Positions 1 to 7,818 of a stretch of DNA of 64,000 nucleotides are shown here, piece after piece. The notes beneath the pieces are model-generated. The model was not told the origin of the DNA, searched no databases, and worked only from the letters and a program-made list of their open reading frames with translations. The DNA comes from Sphingomonadales bacterium (lineage in GTDB: Bacteria > Pseudomonadota > Alphaproteobacteria > Sphingomonadales > Sphingomonadaceae), in contig JADKCA010000007.1 of the NCBI GenBank assembly GCA_016714795.1, positions 124,001 through 188,000 of the forward strand, written 5' to 3'. How positions within the stretch are numbered: the first letter of the stretch is position 1; the number at the start of each line of letters is the position of its first letter. A program made the translations under genes and the position numbers.

Positions 1-1790
1 CGGCTGGCGGTAAGGTGGTCGCAATTTTGGACTCTCGCGCGGAATTCAGTGAGGTTGCTCTGGCCGCCAAATCGGACTTTCAGATTCACACGAACTCATT
101 TCCGGTTGCTGCGAAGGGTAGCAAGCACGGTTTGCATTCTGTCGAAACTGACATCTGGACCGAGTCCATCACATTCGACGCTGATCTGATCGCCGTTTCG
201 GGGGGCTTCACGCCGGTTGTGCATCTTCATATGCAAGCGGGCGGCACGCTCGATTTCGATGCGGAGGCGCAGGCTTTCATCGCTGCGAACAGCCGCCAGA
301 ATGTCACGACCATTGGTTCAGCTGCGAACCCGCCGCCCGCGCCCGCCATCACGCCCATGGGCGACCCCAAAAAGAGCTTCATCGATTTCCAGAATGATGT
401 GACGCTCGCCGATATCGATCTCGCCTGGGCCGAAGGCTATCGTTCGGTCGAGCATCTCAAGCGCTACACCACGCTGGGCATGGCGACCGATCAGGGCAAG
501 ACCAGCAATATGGCCGCGCTCGCCCGCCTTGCAGAACAGCAGGGCGTGACCATCCCCGATGCAGGGCTGACGACCTTCCGCCCGCCCTATACGCCCGTGA
601 CGATGGGGCTGCTCGCAGGGCGCACGCACCGCGATGCTGGGGCGCATCTGCGGCGCATGGCGCTGTGGGATGTGCATCAAGCCGCCAAGCCCATCTGGCA
701 GCCTGCCGGCTACTGGATGCGCCCACGTGCTTTCCCACGCGCTGGCGAAGACCTTGGCACCGCCGCGCGGCGTGAGGCGCAGACTGTCCGCACCGCTGTC
801 GGGATGACCGACGTCTCGACGCTCGCCAAGTTTGAGGTGAGCGGCCCTGATGCGGCGCGCTTGCTCGAGATCATCTGCGCGACCAGCGTGGCGAAGCTCG
901 CCGTCGGGCGCGGACGCTACACCTTCATGCTGCGCGAGGACGGGCTGGTGTGCGACGATGGCACCGTCTGGCGCTTGGGCGAGAACCGCTATCTGCTGAC
1001 CAGTTCCACCGGCGGCGCGGACCGGATGGCGACGCAGCTTTCCTATGTCCGCCAGGTGCTGCACCCCGAACTGCGCGTTTCTGCCGTCAACGTGCAGGAA
1101 CATTATGCCGGGATTGCGGTCGCCGGTCCCAAGGCGAAGGCGGTGCTCGCCGTGCTGACGGGCGAAGAGCCACCGCGCCATATGTCGGTTGCACCCGCCA
1201 TGATCGCGGGTGTGCCTGTGTTGGTGCTCGCTGCCAGCTATTCGGGCGAACGCGCGTTTGAAGTCTATGTCGAGGCGACACGCGCCGAAGCCGTCTGGAG
1301 CGCTTGCGCAGCCGAAGTCGCAGCGCAAGGCGGTTGCTCCTATGGCCTTGAAGCGATGGAAATCCTGCGCATCGAAAAGGGGCATGTCGTCGTCGGCGGC
1401 GAAGTCGATGGGCGGCTCACGCCGCATGATCTTGGCCTCGCCGGGATGCTCAACAAGGCGGGTGGCTATATCGGCGCTGCCGGGCTGACGCGGCCTGCAC
1501 TGTCTGAACTGGGAAGGCTCCAACTCGTCGGGCTGGAGTCGCTGGGCGGCCCGATCCCCGAAGGCAGCATGCTGATGGCGGCCAAGGGGCTGGACGCGCA
1601 GGGCCATGTTACCGCTGCCGCTTACCGCGTGATGGAAGGCACGCCGATTGCGCTCGCGCTGCTGCGGGACGGCACCAAGCGCCACGGCGAGGAACTCACC
1701 GCCTCGTCCCCCACCCGCGACCAGCATGCCCGCGTCCGCGTCGTCGCGCCGCATTTCTACGATCATCAGGGGACGCGCTACCGTGACTGA
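1..1790 (+). CDS. soxA: Sarcosine oxidase alpha subunit, C-terminal part (cut by window edge)
   Basis: This is the C-terminal ~595 residues of the large subunit of heterotetrameric sarcosine oxidase, which demethylates sarcosine to glycine and passes the one-carbon unit to tetrahydrofolate. The open frame continues past the left edge, so the NAD/FAD-binding N-terminal half (full proteins are near 1000 residues) is missing. Visible parts are the end of the pyridine-nucleotide oxidoreductase region (about residues 1-115, with a SAANPPP segment) and a GcvT-like aminomethyltransferase region (about 200-590, with GMTDVSTLAKFEV and LRIEKGHVVVGGEVDGR). The stop overlaps the soxG start by 8 bases, indicating translational coupling. 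The GTG at 15 is internal, not a start. Confidence 0.93.
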   Translation, partial: AGGKVVAILDSRAEFSEVALAAKSDFQIHTNSFPVAAKGSKHGLHSVETDIWTESITFDADLIAVSGGFTPVVHLHMQAGGTLDFDAEAQAFIAANSRQNVTTIGSAANPPPAPAITPMGDPKKSFIDFQNDVTLADIDLAWAEGYRSVEHLKRYTTLGMATDQGKTSNMAALARLAEQQGVTIPDAGLTTFRPPYTPVTMGLLAGRTHRDAGAHLRRMALWDVHQAAKPIWQPAGYWMRPRAFPRAGEDLGTAARREAQTVRTAVGMTDVSTLAKFEVSGPDAARLLEIICATSVAKLAVGRGRYTFMLREDGLVCDDGTVWRLGENRYLLTSSTGGADRMATQLSYVRQVLHPELRVSAVNVQEHYAGIAVAGPKAKAVLAVLTGEEPPRHMSVAPAMIAGVPVLVLAASYSGERAFEVYVEATRAEAVWSACAAEVAAQGGCSYGLEAMEILRIEKGHVVVGGEVDGRLTPHDLGLAGMLNKAGGYIGAAGLTRPALSELGRLQLVGLESLGGPIPEGSMLMAAKGLDAQGHVTAAAYRVMEGTPIALALLRDGTKRHGEELTASSPTRDQHARVRVVAPHFYDHQGTRYRD

Positions 1791-2292
1791 GGTGACCATC
1801 ACCCCCCTGCCCGCTGCCCCGCTGCATGCCTTCGAAATCTGGAGTGATCCGCAAGCTGTGGCCGCGCGCTTCAAGGCTGCGAAGGGATTTCCTCTGCCCG
1901 CGATGGGCCAGTCCGCCAGCCAAGATGGCCTCACGCTGATCCGTTTCGAACCCACCGTCTGGCTGATCGAGGGCGATCCGGAAGGGCTCGACGCCGTGCT
2001 TGGCGAGGATGGTGCGCTGACAGCGATCGGCGGCGGCATCGTCCGGGTCCGCGTGTCTGGCCCCGGCTGGCGCAGGCTGCTGATGGAAGGCGGCGTGTTC
2101 GATGCTGAAAGCGCGGCCTTCGCGCCAGGCTGTTCGGCTGCCACTGTGATTGACCATGTCAACATCCGCCTTCATGTCGCAAGCGCAGAGACCTGTATTG
2201 TCTATGTCCCGGCAAGCTTTAGTCAGGATATAATCCAGTTCTGGAGCGACGCAGGAGCCAGACAAGTAATGCGCTGCGGGGCATCTGACTGA
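1783..2292 (+). CDS. soxG: Sarcosine oxidase gamma subunit
   Basis: A 169-residue small subunit of heterotetrameric sarcosine oxidase. The GTG start at 1783 overlaps the end of soxA by 8 bases, and from there the protein begins MTEVTITPLPAAPLHAF, as expected of the family; an upstream in-frame ATG at 1648 lies inside soxA and is rejected. Conserved features include the RFEPTVWLIEG and DHVNIRLHV stretches. The gamma subunit helps assembly and shares the GcvT-like fold. It is the last gene of the sox operon here. No terminator is obvious directly after it. Confidence 0.9.
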   Translation: MTEVTITPLPAAPLHAFEIWSDPQAVAARFKAAKGFPLPAMGQSASQDGLTLIRFEPTVWLIEGDPEGLDAVLGEDGALTAIGGGIVRVRVSGPGWRRLLMEGGVFDAESAAFAPGCSAATVIDHVNIRLHVASAETCIVYVPASFSQDIIQFWSDAGARQVMRCGASD

Positions 2293-2694
2293 CTATGGAC
2301 TGATCACCGGCCGAGCGGTGGAGCTTGTAGGTTTGTCGATCAAAGAGTGGGAGGTCTGAGGCGAAGTGATTGCGGAGCGAGGCTGTCCGTCGTCAGACCA
2401 TTCGGTACAACTCGCAGTGTAGATTAGCGGAGTGGGGGCCTCGTCTCGGGGTTGATGTTAGGCGGCGAGCCGAAGTGCGACGGCAACCGCGCGGCTTGCG
2501 CCAATGCCACGCTCCAGTGAAGGTGTGCCAGCGACCAATAGGTTGACCAGCGTCGATGCAAGCGAGAGCGCCCACCCTTTCCCCCCGCCCCCGGCGATTT
2601 AGTTTCGCCATGTGATCGGTCTGGACAGCCAGCTGGATTTTGCGCTGCTGCTCGGGACCGCGCCGATCAATGCGGCTGGCCCATGGAGTCCCGC
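2293..2694. other. Intergenic stretch without a convincing gene
   Basis: About 400 bases separate soxG from the convergent methyltransferase gene. A minus-strand open frame (2393-2698, 101 codons) runs through it, but it is rich in Arg, has no recognisable motif and overlaps the end of the methyltransferase gene. A short plus-strand frame (2294-2359) follows soxG directly. The texture (broken short frames, runs of C and G near 2580-2595) could fit a decayed mobile element, but no terminal repeats or transposase motif could be found. Confidence 0.4.
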
Positions 2695-3495
2695 TCACCG
2701 CCGAAACTGGTTGAGCACCTCATAGGCCATCACGGCGCACGCCATGGCGGCATTCAGGCTGTCTGCCCGGCCGCGCATGGGCATTTTGACGAGCGTGTCA
2801 CAAGCGGATTCATAGTCGGCTGGCATCCCCTGCGATTCATTGCCGATCAGGATGAAGGCGGGGCGGGTATAGGCCGGGTCTTGATAATCATGCGTGGTGT
2901 TAAGGCTGGTGCCAATCAGTTCGCCCGGCCCGGCACGCAGCCAGCCGAGAAACTCATCCCATTCCGCGCGGACAATGGCCTGCGTGAACACCGCGCCCAT
3001 GCTGGCCCGCACCGCCTCTACCGAAAAGGCATCGGTGCAATCTCCCACCAGGATGAGCCCGCCGGCGCCCACTGCGTCTCCGGTGCGCAAAATGGTGCCC
3101 AGATTGCCGGGATCGCGCAGCCGCTCTGCCACCAGCCAGATGTCTGCCTTGGTGCGATCCAGCGCGTCGAGCGGCGTCCAATGCTCGGCGTAGACGCCCA
3201 GCACCGTTTGCGGATTATCCTTGCCGGATATCTTGGCCAGAATGTCGGGCGTCGTCAGGAACACCTCACCCCCGGCAGCCTCGGTTTCGGCGGCCAGCTC
3301 CTGCGCCAGCGGGTGTGGCGCAACCTTGCCATTCATCCAGATTGCTTCGGGCAGATGACCTGCATCGCGCGCTTCGGTGAGGATGCGCAGCCCTTCGGCC
3401 AGAAAGCGCTGCTCCGCCCGCCGCCCCTTCTTGTCGCGCAGCGAGCGGACCCGCTTGACCTGCGGGTTGGAATAGCCGGTAATCTCGATGGACAG
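2695..3495 (-). CDS. TrmH/SpoU-family RNA 2'-O-methyltransferase, apparent CTG start
   Basis: A SAM-dependent, knotted SPOUT methyltransferase that modifies ribose in tRNA or rRNA. The three SpoU motifs are visible: NLGTILRTGDAVGA, FILIGNESQGM and MRGRADSLNAAMACAV. The first ATG in frame is at 3336, but the frame stays open upstream and encodes a typical substrate-binding N-terminus (ITGYSNPQVKRVRSLRDKKG, then AEQRFLAEGLRIL). Between the upstream stop at 3555 and 3336 there is no ATG, GTG or TTG. A CTG at 3495 lies 6 bases after a GAGGA ribosome-binding sequence, giving 266 residues, the usual family length. The gene follows ptsH directly and is probably its last operon partner. Family is certain; exact target and start are inferred. 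Confidence 0.85.
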   Translation of the reverse strand: MSIEITGYSNPQVKRVRSLRDKKGRRAEQRFLAEGLRILTEARDAGHLPEAIWMNGKVAPHPLAQELAAETEAAGGEVFLTTPDILAKISGKDNPQTVLGVYAEHWTPLDALDRTKADIWLVAERLRDPGNLGTILRTGDAVGAGGLILVGDCTDAFSVEAVRASMGAVFTQAIVRAEWDEFLGWLRAGPGELIGTSLNTTHDYQDPAYTRPAFILIGNESQGMPADYESACDTLVKMPMRGRADSLNAAMACAVMAYEVLNQFRR

Positions 3496-3497
3496 GG

Positions 3498-3770
3498 TCA
3501 GTCCTCGCCGAACTTGTCTTCGACCAGCGTGGCGAGCTGGCGGACTGCGTCTTCAGCTCCGTCTCCGGAAGCGCGGATGGTGATGCTGTCTCCCATCGCC
3601 GCGCCAAGCATCATCAGCCCCATGATCGAAGTGGCGACGACTTCATTGCCATCCTTGGAGACATGGACGGTGGCGGCAAGGCCGCTGGCGAGCGTGACGA
3701 ATTTGGCGCTGGCGCGGGCATGGAGGCCCCGCTTGTTCGGAATGGTGACCGTTTGTGAAATCTCGCTCAT
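3498..3770 (-). CDS. ptsH: Phosphocarrier protein HPr
   Basis: A 90-residue HPr, the small histidine phosphocarrier of the PTS. The active-site motif GLHARASAKF places the phosphorylated His at residue 17, and the regulatory serine region (ATSIMGLMML) places the HPr-kinase target Ser near residue 48. It overlaps the upstream EIIA gene by 4 bases (ATGA). Together with HPr kinase in the same operon and no sugar permease nearby, this is a regulatory rather than sugar-transporting PTS. Enzyme I is not in the window. Confidence 0.96.
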   Translation of the reverse strand: MSEISQTVTIPNKRGLHARASAKFVTLASGLAATVHVSKDGNEVVATSIMGLMMLGAAMGDSITIRASGDGAEDAVRQLATLVEDKFGED

Positions 3771-4174
3771 GCGGCAGCCTCTCCCAAGACCTCGGATGCA
3801 ACGGTGATATATTTGCGACCAGCCTCGCGCGCGGCAGCAACGGCGGCAACGACGCCCATCGTCTTGCGCGCGCTGGCCAGCCGGATCAGCATCGGCAGAT
3901 TAATGCCGGCAATGACTTCGACATGGCCCGTTTGCAGAAGCGAAATCGCCAGATTGGAGGGTGTGCCACCGAACAGGTCGGTCAGAACCACCACGCCGGT
4001 TCCGCCATCCACAGCCGCGATGGCGGCGGCGATGTTTGCCCGACGCAATTCCATGTCATCTTCAGGGCCGATGCAAATGGCGCGGACGCTCTCTTGCGGA
4101 CCAACGACATGTTCCATGGCTGTCACGAATTCGGTGGCCAACTCGCCATGCGTTACCAATACCAGCCCGATCAT
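3767..4174 (-). CDS. manX: PTS EIIA component, mannose family
   Basis: A 135-residue standalone EIIA of the mannose/fructose family that accepts phosphate from HPr. The N-terminus MIGLVLVTHGELA carries the phosphorylated His at residue 9, and the LTDLFGGTPSNLA motif is typical of the family. No EIIB, EIIC or EIID genes are nearby, so it probably signals rather than transports, as known for the equivalent rhizobial protein. It overlaps rapZ by 4 bases upstream and ptsH by 4 bases downstream, so the operon is tightly coupled. Confidence 0.94.
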   Translation of the reverse strand: MIGLVLVTHGELATEFVTAMEHVVGPQESVRAICIGPEDDMELRRANIAAAIAAVDGGTGVVVLTDLFGGTPSNLAISLLQTGHVEVIAGINLPMLIRLASARKTMGVVAAVAAAREAGRKYITVASEVLGEAAA

Positions 4175-5112
4175 TGCAGCTCCGTCTTGTCGGTCCGAAC
4201 GGGCTCCTCCCCCGAATCGGCTTGCGTTCCAGCTTCGCCAATGTCCCTGTGTGCAAGGGTGGGCGAATAGCCAGATTCTCTGAGTTTTCCGGCCATGCGT
4301 TCAGCAACATGAACAGAACGATGGCGCCCGCCCGTACACCCAAACGCAATGGTTAGATAGGCCTTTCCTTCGACGTGATAGCGCGGAATCAGCATCAGGA
4401 TCAGCTCCTCGATCCGCTGCATCGCCTCCGCATAAGCCGGGTCGGCAGAGATATAGGCCCCGATCACGCCGTCAAGCCCGGTCAGCGGCCTGAAATCCAG
4501 ATCCCAGTGCGGATTGCGCAGGAAGCGGACATCGAACACCAGATCGGCATTGCGGGGAATGCCGCGTGCAAAGCCGAATGACATCACCGACAGCACGGTC
4601 TCTACGCCTTCGGTTTCTGCAAAGCGGTTCCGCAGTTCCAGTTTGAGTTCGTTGGTGGAGCTGGACGTGGTGTCGATCACATGATCTGCGCCGCTGCGCA
4701 ACAGCGAGAGAAGCTCTCGTTCACGGGCGATGCCATCCGATGCCGGGCGGTCCGGCGCGAGCGGATGGCGGCGGCGTGTTTCGGAATAGCGACGCTCCAG
4801 CTCGGCACCGCTGCAATCCAGAAACAGCGTGGCGACCTGCCCCTCACCTGCATCCCGCATCTGGCCGATGCGTTCGATAATCGCTTCCGCATCAAAGCCG
4901 CGTGTGCGGGTGTCGATGCCCAGCGCAAACGGGCGCGGCGTGCTGACGCCTGCCGCCAGACTGGTATCCAGCAACCGGTCGAGCAGGGAAAAGGGAAGAT
5001 TATCAACAACTTCCCAGCCAATATCCTCAAGTGTCTTGAGCGCGGTGGATTTGCCTGCGCCAGACAGGCCTGTGACCAGCAGGATGCGACGGGGCCGCAA
5101 CTCCGCACTCAT
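4171..5112 (-). CDS. rapZ: RNase adapter / nucleotide-binding protein RapZ
   Basis: A 313-residue RapZ (YvcJ) protein. It has an N-terminal P-loop (GLSGAGKS, residues 15-22) and the conserved C-terminal domain with GCTGGRHRSVHVAERMA. In E. coli the protein directs decay of the GlmZ small RNA and so controls glucosamine-6-phosphate synthase; its role in alphaproteobacteria is less clear, though it is regularly found beside PTS regulatory genes. It overlaps hprK and the EIIA gene by 4 bases each, which supports one transcript with the PTS regulators. Confidence 0.94.
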   Translation of the reverse strand: MSAELRPRRILLVTGLSGAGKSTALKTLEDIGWEVVDNLPFSLLDRLLDTSLAAGVSTPRPFALGIDTRTRGFDAEAIIERIGQMRDAGEGQVATLFLDCSGAELERRYSETRRRHPLAPDRPASDGIARERELLSLLRSGADHVIDTTSSSTNELKLELRNRFAETEGVETVLSVMSFGFARGIPRNADLVFDVRFLRNPHWDLDFRPLTGLDGVIGAYISADPAYAEAMQRIEELILMLIPRYHVEGKAYLTIAFGCTGGRHRSVHVAERMAGKLRESGYSPTLAHRDIGEAGTQADSGEEPVRTDKTELQ

Positions 5113-5549
5113 TGCGTGACGTCCGCCAACGCAAATTCCACCTTCAGCGGCGTCGAAGCGTGAAAACCATCGAGGCGGACAAGCGGCAGATCAATTCCGG
5201 ACACGGTGAGGACACGGGGCTCCAGCGGATAGCGCTCCACCTCTGCACCCAGTTCAATGGCCAGCGCCAGCGGCACCTGTGCCTCCCATTCCGTCGTGCG
5301 CAGCCCCAATCCGCGCACCTCGACCAGCCCTTGAATAGTCCGGGGGGGGCTCGCCAGCAACCGCCCATTTTCAAGCGTGACAAGGGTTTGATCATCGCTG
5401 ACCAGCCGCGCCCCGCGATCGATGAGGCGCAGCGCCAGATCAGACTTGCCGCTGCCGGACGGGCCGATGATCAGAATTGCCCGCCCGCGACACGCCACGC
5501 AACTGGCATGGACCAGCCGAGCCTCAGCCATCGGATTGCTCGCCTGCAA
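5109..5549 (-). CDS. hprK: HPr kinase/phosphorylase, short alphaproteobacterial form
   Basis: A 146-residue protein containing only the C-terminal kinase domain of HprK, the usual form in alphaproteobacteria (Firmicute enzymes are about twice as long). The Walker A motif GPSGSGKS is at residues 29-36. It phosphorylates and dephosphorylates the regulatory serine of HPr, whose gene lies three genes downstream. The start overlaps the end of chvG; a second ATG at 5531 would shorten the overlap from 26 to 8 bases and is an equally good start. Overlap with rapZ is 4 bases. Confidence 0.92.
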   Translation of the reverse strand: MQASNPMAEARLVHASCVACRGRAILIIGPSGSGKSDLALRLIDRGARLVSDDQTLVTLENGRLLASPPRTIQGLVEVRGLGLRTTEWEAQVPLALAIELGAEVERYPLEPRVLTVSGIDLPLVRLDGFHASTPLKVEFALADVTQ

Positions 5550-7071
5550 TCGGCAGCGTCACCAGCATCCGCGTGCCAAGACCATCCGGCCCATCCTCCG
5601 CGCGGATCGTGCCCCCATGCGCCTCCACAATGGCGCGGGCAATGGCAAGACCAAGGCCGCTATGCTGCCCGAACTCAGTGTCGGGTCGATTGGAATGGAA
5701 CCGGTCAAACACCGCCTCTCGCAAATGCACCGGAATGCCGGGGCCGTCATCATCGACCGAAACCAGCGCCTGCCCGCCCGATGCGGTGGCCCCGATCCGC
5801 ACAACGCCACCCGCAGGCGTAAAAGACAACGCATTGTCGAGCAGATTGTCGATCACACGCGACATTTGCGCTGCATCGGCATGCACCATCACCGTGCCAT
5901 CGGCCGGGCGGGCGAAGGCAATCGCCGCAGGGTCAGAGAGGCGTTCGCCCCGGTGCCGGATCAGGCCAGTGATGAGTTGTCCCACATCCACCGTTTCGAA
6001 CCGGATGCGCCCGATCCGGGCATCGACGCGCGACAGATCGGAAATATCGGTGATGAGCCGGTCCATCCGCCGCACATCGTCGTTCACGATGTCAAGCAGC
6101 AGGGCGCGCTGTTCCAGCTGCGTTACCCGACCCAGCGACTCCACGGCCGAGCGCAGCGAAGCGAGCGGGTTCTTGAGCTCATGCGCCACATCCGCGGCAA
6201 ACGCCTCGATCGCGTCGATCCGCGTGCGCAAAGCATGGGTCATGTCAGACACCGCCCGCGCAAGCGTGCCAATCTCATCCCGACGGGACGGCAGACGAGG
6301 CACGATGACTTCTCGCGCCTGACCATAACGCACCTCGTTCGCGGCCAGCGCAAGCACCTTGAGCGGACGTGCGATCGTGCGGGCCAGAAACAGGGAAAGC
6401 AGGACAGAGACCAGCGCTGTCAGCCCGACGGCATAACCCAGAGTCGTCCGCTCGGACCGCACGAGGCGGCGGATGTCGCGCGCATTCCGGTCCATCACCA
6501 GAAACAGGCCGGGATCGCTGGAGAGCGGCTGTTTGACCGAAATCATGTGTGATCGGTCTGCCATCAGCGAAAGCAGCGGCGCATCGGCATCCAGCTGGGC
6601 CGTCTGGCCATAGCCCCGAAACGCCGGAGGCACATCCGCATCCACCACCACGTCAATCGCTTCATCCAGCCAGCGCGCCGCGCGGCGCTGCCAGCTCTGT
6701 TCCTTGACCGGATCAACCATGTGCATCCGCGCGCCATGCTGCCAGCTGTCAAACACCAACTGCCCTTCGGACCGCACCAGCCGCAACCGCACACGATCTG
6801 TATCGTCAGGGCGGCTGATCAGCCCTTCGCGCACATCGGAGGAACTGGGCGTGATCGCGGCGGCCAGCAGCCGCGCTTCATTGCGCGTCTGGGTGATCCG
6901 CTCCCCGATCAGTCGGGTGCGAAAGCCGTCGAGATAGAAGAAGCTGCCCGCCAGCAACGCCAGCGGCAGGATGTTTACCGCCAAAATGCGCGCCGCCAGC
7001 GGAATCCGGCCCGACCAGCGGAGGACCAGGCTGCGCGGTTCAGGCCGCACTGAAGCGATAGCCTGCGCCAT
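5524..7071 (-). CDS. chvG: Sensor histidine kinase ChvG (ExoS-type)
   Basis: A membrane histidine kinase of the ChvG/ExoS family, which senses acid and envelope stress in alphaproteobacteria. It has a TM helix near residues 33-48, a periplasmic domain, a second TM (about 213-232), HAMP, an H-box AADVAHELKNPLASL with the phospho-His near residue 297, and an HATPase domain (DNLLDNALSF, DDDGPGIP, HSGLGLAIA). I chose the ATG at 7071; a TTG at 7092 and a GTG at 7050 are alternatives, all overlapping the end of chvI. Its cognate regulator is the gene directly upstream. Confidence 0.92.
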   Translation of the reverse strand: MAQAIASVRPEPRSLVLRWSGRIPLAARILAVNILPLALLAGSFFYLDGFRTRLIGERITQTRNEARLLAAAITPSSSDVREGLISRPDDTDRVRLRLVRSEGQLVFDSWQHGARMHMVDPVKEQSWQRRAARWLDEAIDVVVDADVPPAFRGYGQTAQLDADAPLLSLMADRSHMISVKQPLSSDPGLFLVMDRNARDIRRLVRSERTTLGYAVGLTALVSVLLSLFLARTIARPLKVLALAANEVRYGQAREVIVPRLPSRRDEIGTLARAVSDMTHALRTRIDAIEAFAADVAHELKNPLASLRSAVESLGRVTQLEQRALLLDIVNDDVRRMDRLITDISDLSRVDARIGRIRFETVDVGQLITGLIRHRGERLSDPAAIAFARPADGTVMVHADAAQMSRVIDNLLDNALSFTPAGGVVRIGATASGGQALVSVDDDGPGIPVHLREAVFDRFHSNRPDTEFGQHSGLGLAIARAIVEAHGGTIRAEDGPDGLGTRMLVTLPIAGEQSDG

Positions 7072-7771
7072 AGAGCGTATCGATGGAGTCAAACTGCGGA
7101 TCGACCTGCCGGAACTTTCGCCTGATGCGCTTGATGTGGCTGTCTATCGTGCGGTCATCCACATAGACATCCTCCTGATAGGCAGCATCCATCAACTGGT
7201 TGCGGCTTTTCACCACATCGGGGCGCTGTGCCAGCGCTTCAAGGATCATGAATTCGGTCACTGTCAGGGCCACATCGGAACCATCCCAGCGCACGCGGTG
7301 GCTGTCCGGGATCATTTCCAGCTTGCCGCGGACGATCTGCCCATCGCCCGCCGGATCGTCGCTGCCAGCCTCAGCCTTGAGAGATCGGCGCAGGATCGCC
7401 CTGATCCGGGCGACCAGCAGGCGCTGGGAAAAGGGCTTCGCAATATAATCATCAGCCCCCTCGGCCAGCCCCAGTTCCTCGTCCAGCTCATCGTCCTTGG
7501 AGGTGAGAAAGATCACCGGCATCGCCGTCTTCTCGCGCAGGCGGCGCAACAGCGTCAGCCCGTCCATGCGCGGCATCTTGATGTCAAACACGCCCAGATC
7601 AGCTGGCTTGTCTGAAAGCGCACGCAGCGCGGCTTCGCCATCGGCATAGATCCGCGTCTGAAATCCTTCCGCCTGCAGGCCGATGGAAACAGACGTCAGG
7701 ATGTTGCGGTCATCATCAACCAGCGCAATCGTTGCGGGCAACGCGGCTTCCATGGGCGTCGGAACGGTCAT
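7040..7771 (-). CDS. chvI: Response regulator ChvI (OmpR family)
   Basis: A 243-residue OmpR/PhoB-type regulator. The receiver domain (residues 12-130) has acidic residues VDDD at 18-21, the phospho-acceptor Asp 63 (VFDIKMPRMDG) and the conserved Lys in IAKPFSQ; the C-terminal winged helix (about 150-243) ends IKRIRRKFRQVDPQFDSI. The ATG at 7771 gives the family start; a longer frame to 7933 would run into the neighbouring GGDEF-EAL gene. In rhizobia ChvI controls pckA and envelope genes, and pckA lies close by here. Confidence 0.94.
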   Translation of the reverse strand: MTVPTPMEAALPATIALVDDDRNILTSVSIGLQAEGFQTRIYADGEAALRALSDKPADLGVFDIKMPRMDGLTLLRRLREKTAMPVIFLTSKDDELDEELGLAEGADDYIAKPFSQRLLVARIRAILRRSLKAEAGSDDPAGDGQIVRGKLEMIPDSHRVRWDGSDVALTVTEFMILEALAQRPDVVKSRNQLMDAAYQEDVYVDDRTIDSHIKRIRRKFRQVDPQFDSIDTLYGAGYRFSAA

Positions 7772-7818
7772 GGCAGGGGGATAGTGCCCGCCTGCCCCGA
7801 CGGCAAGAGCCCCGTCGC

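Noticed and set aside
318..2165. 615-codon minus-strand open frame opposite soxA/soxG
   Set aside because: High-GC shadow frame, Arg/His/Gly-rich without motifs, opposite a gene with clear family signatures.
2393..2698. 101-codon minus-strand frame after the methyltransferase gene
   Set aside because: No motif, biased composition; treated as non-coding scar.
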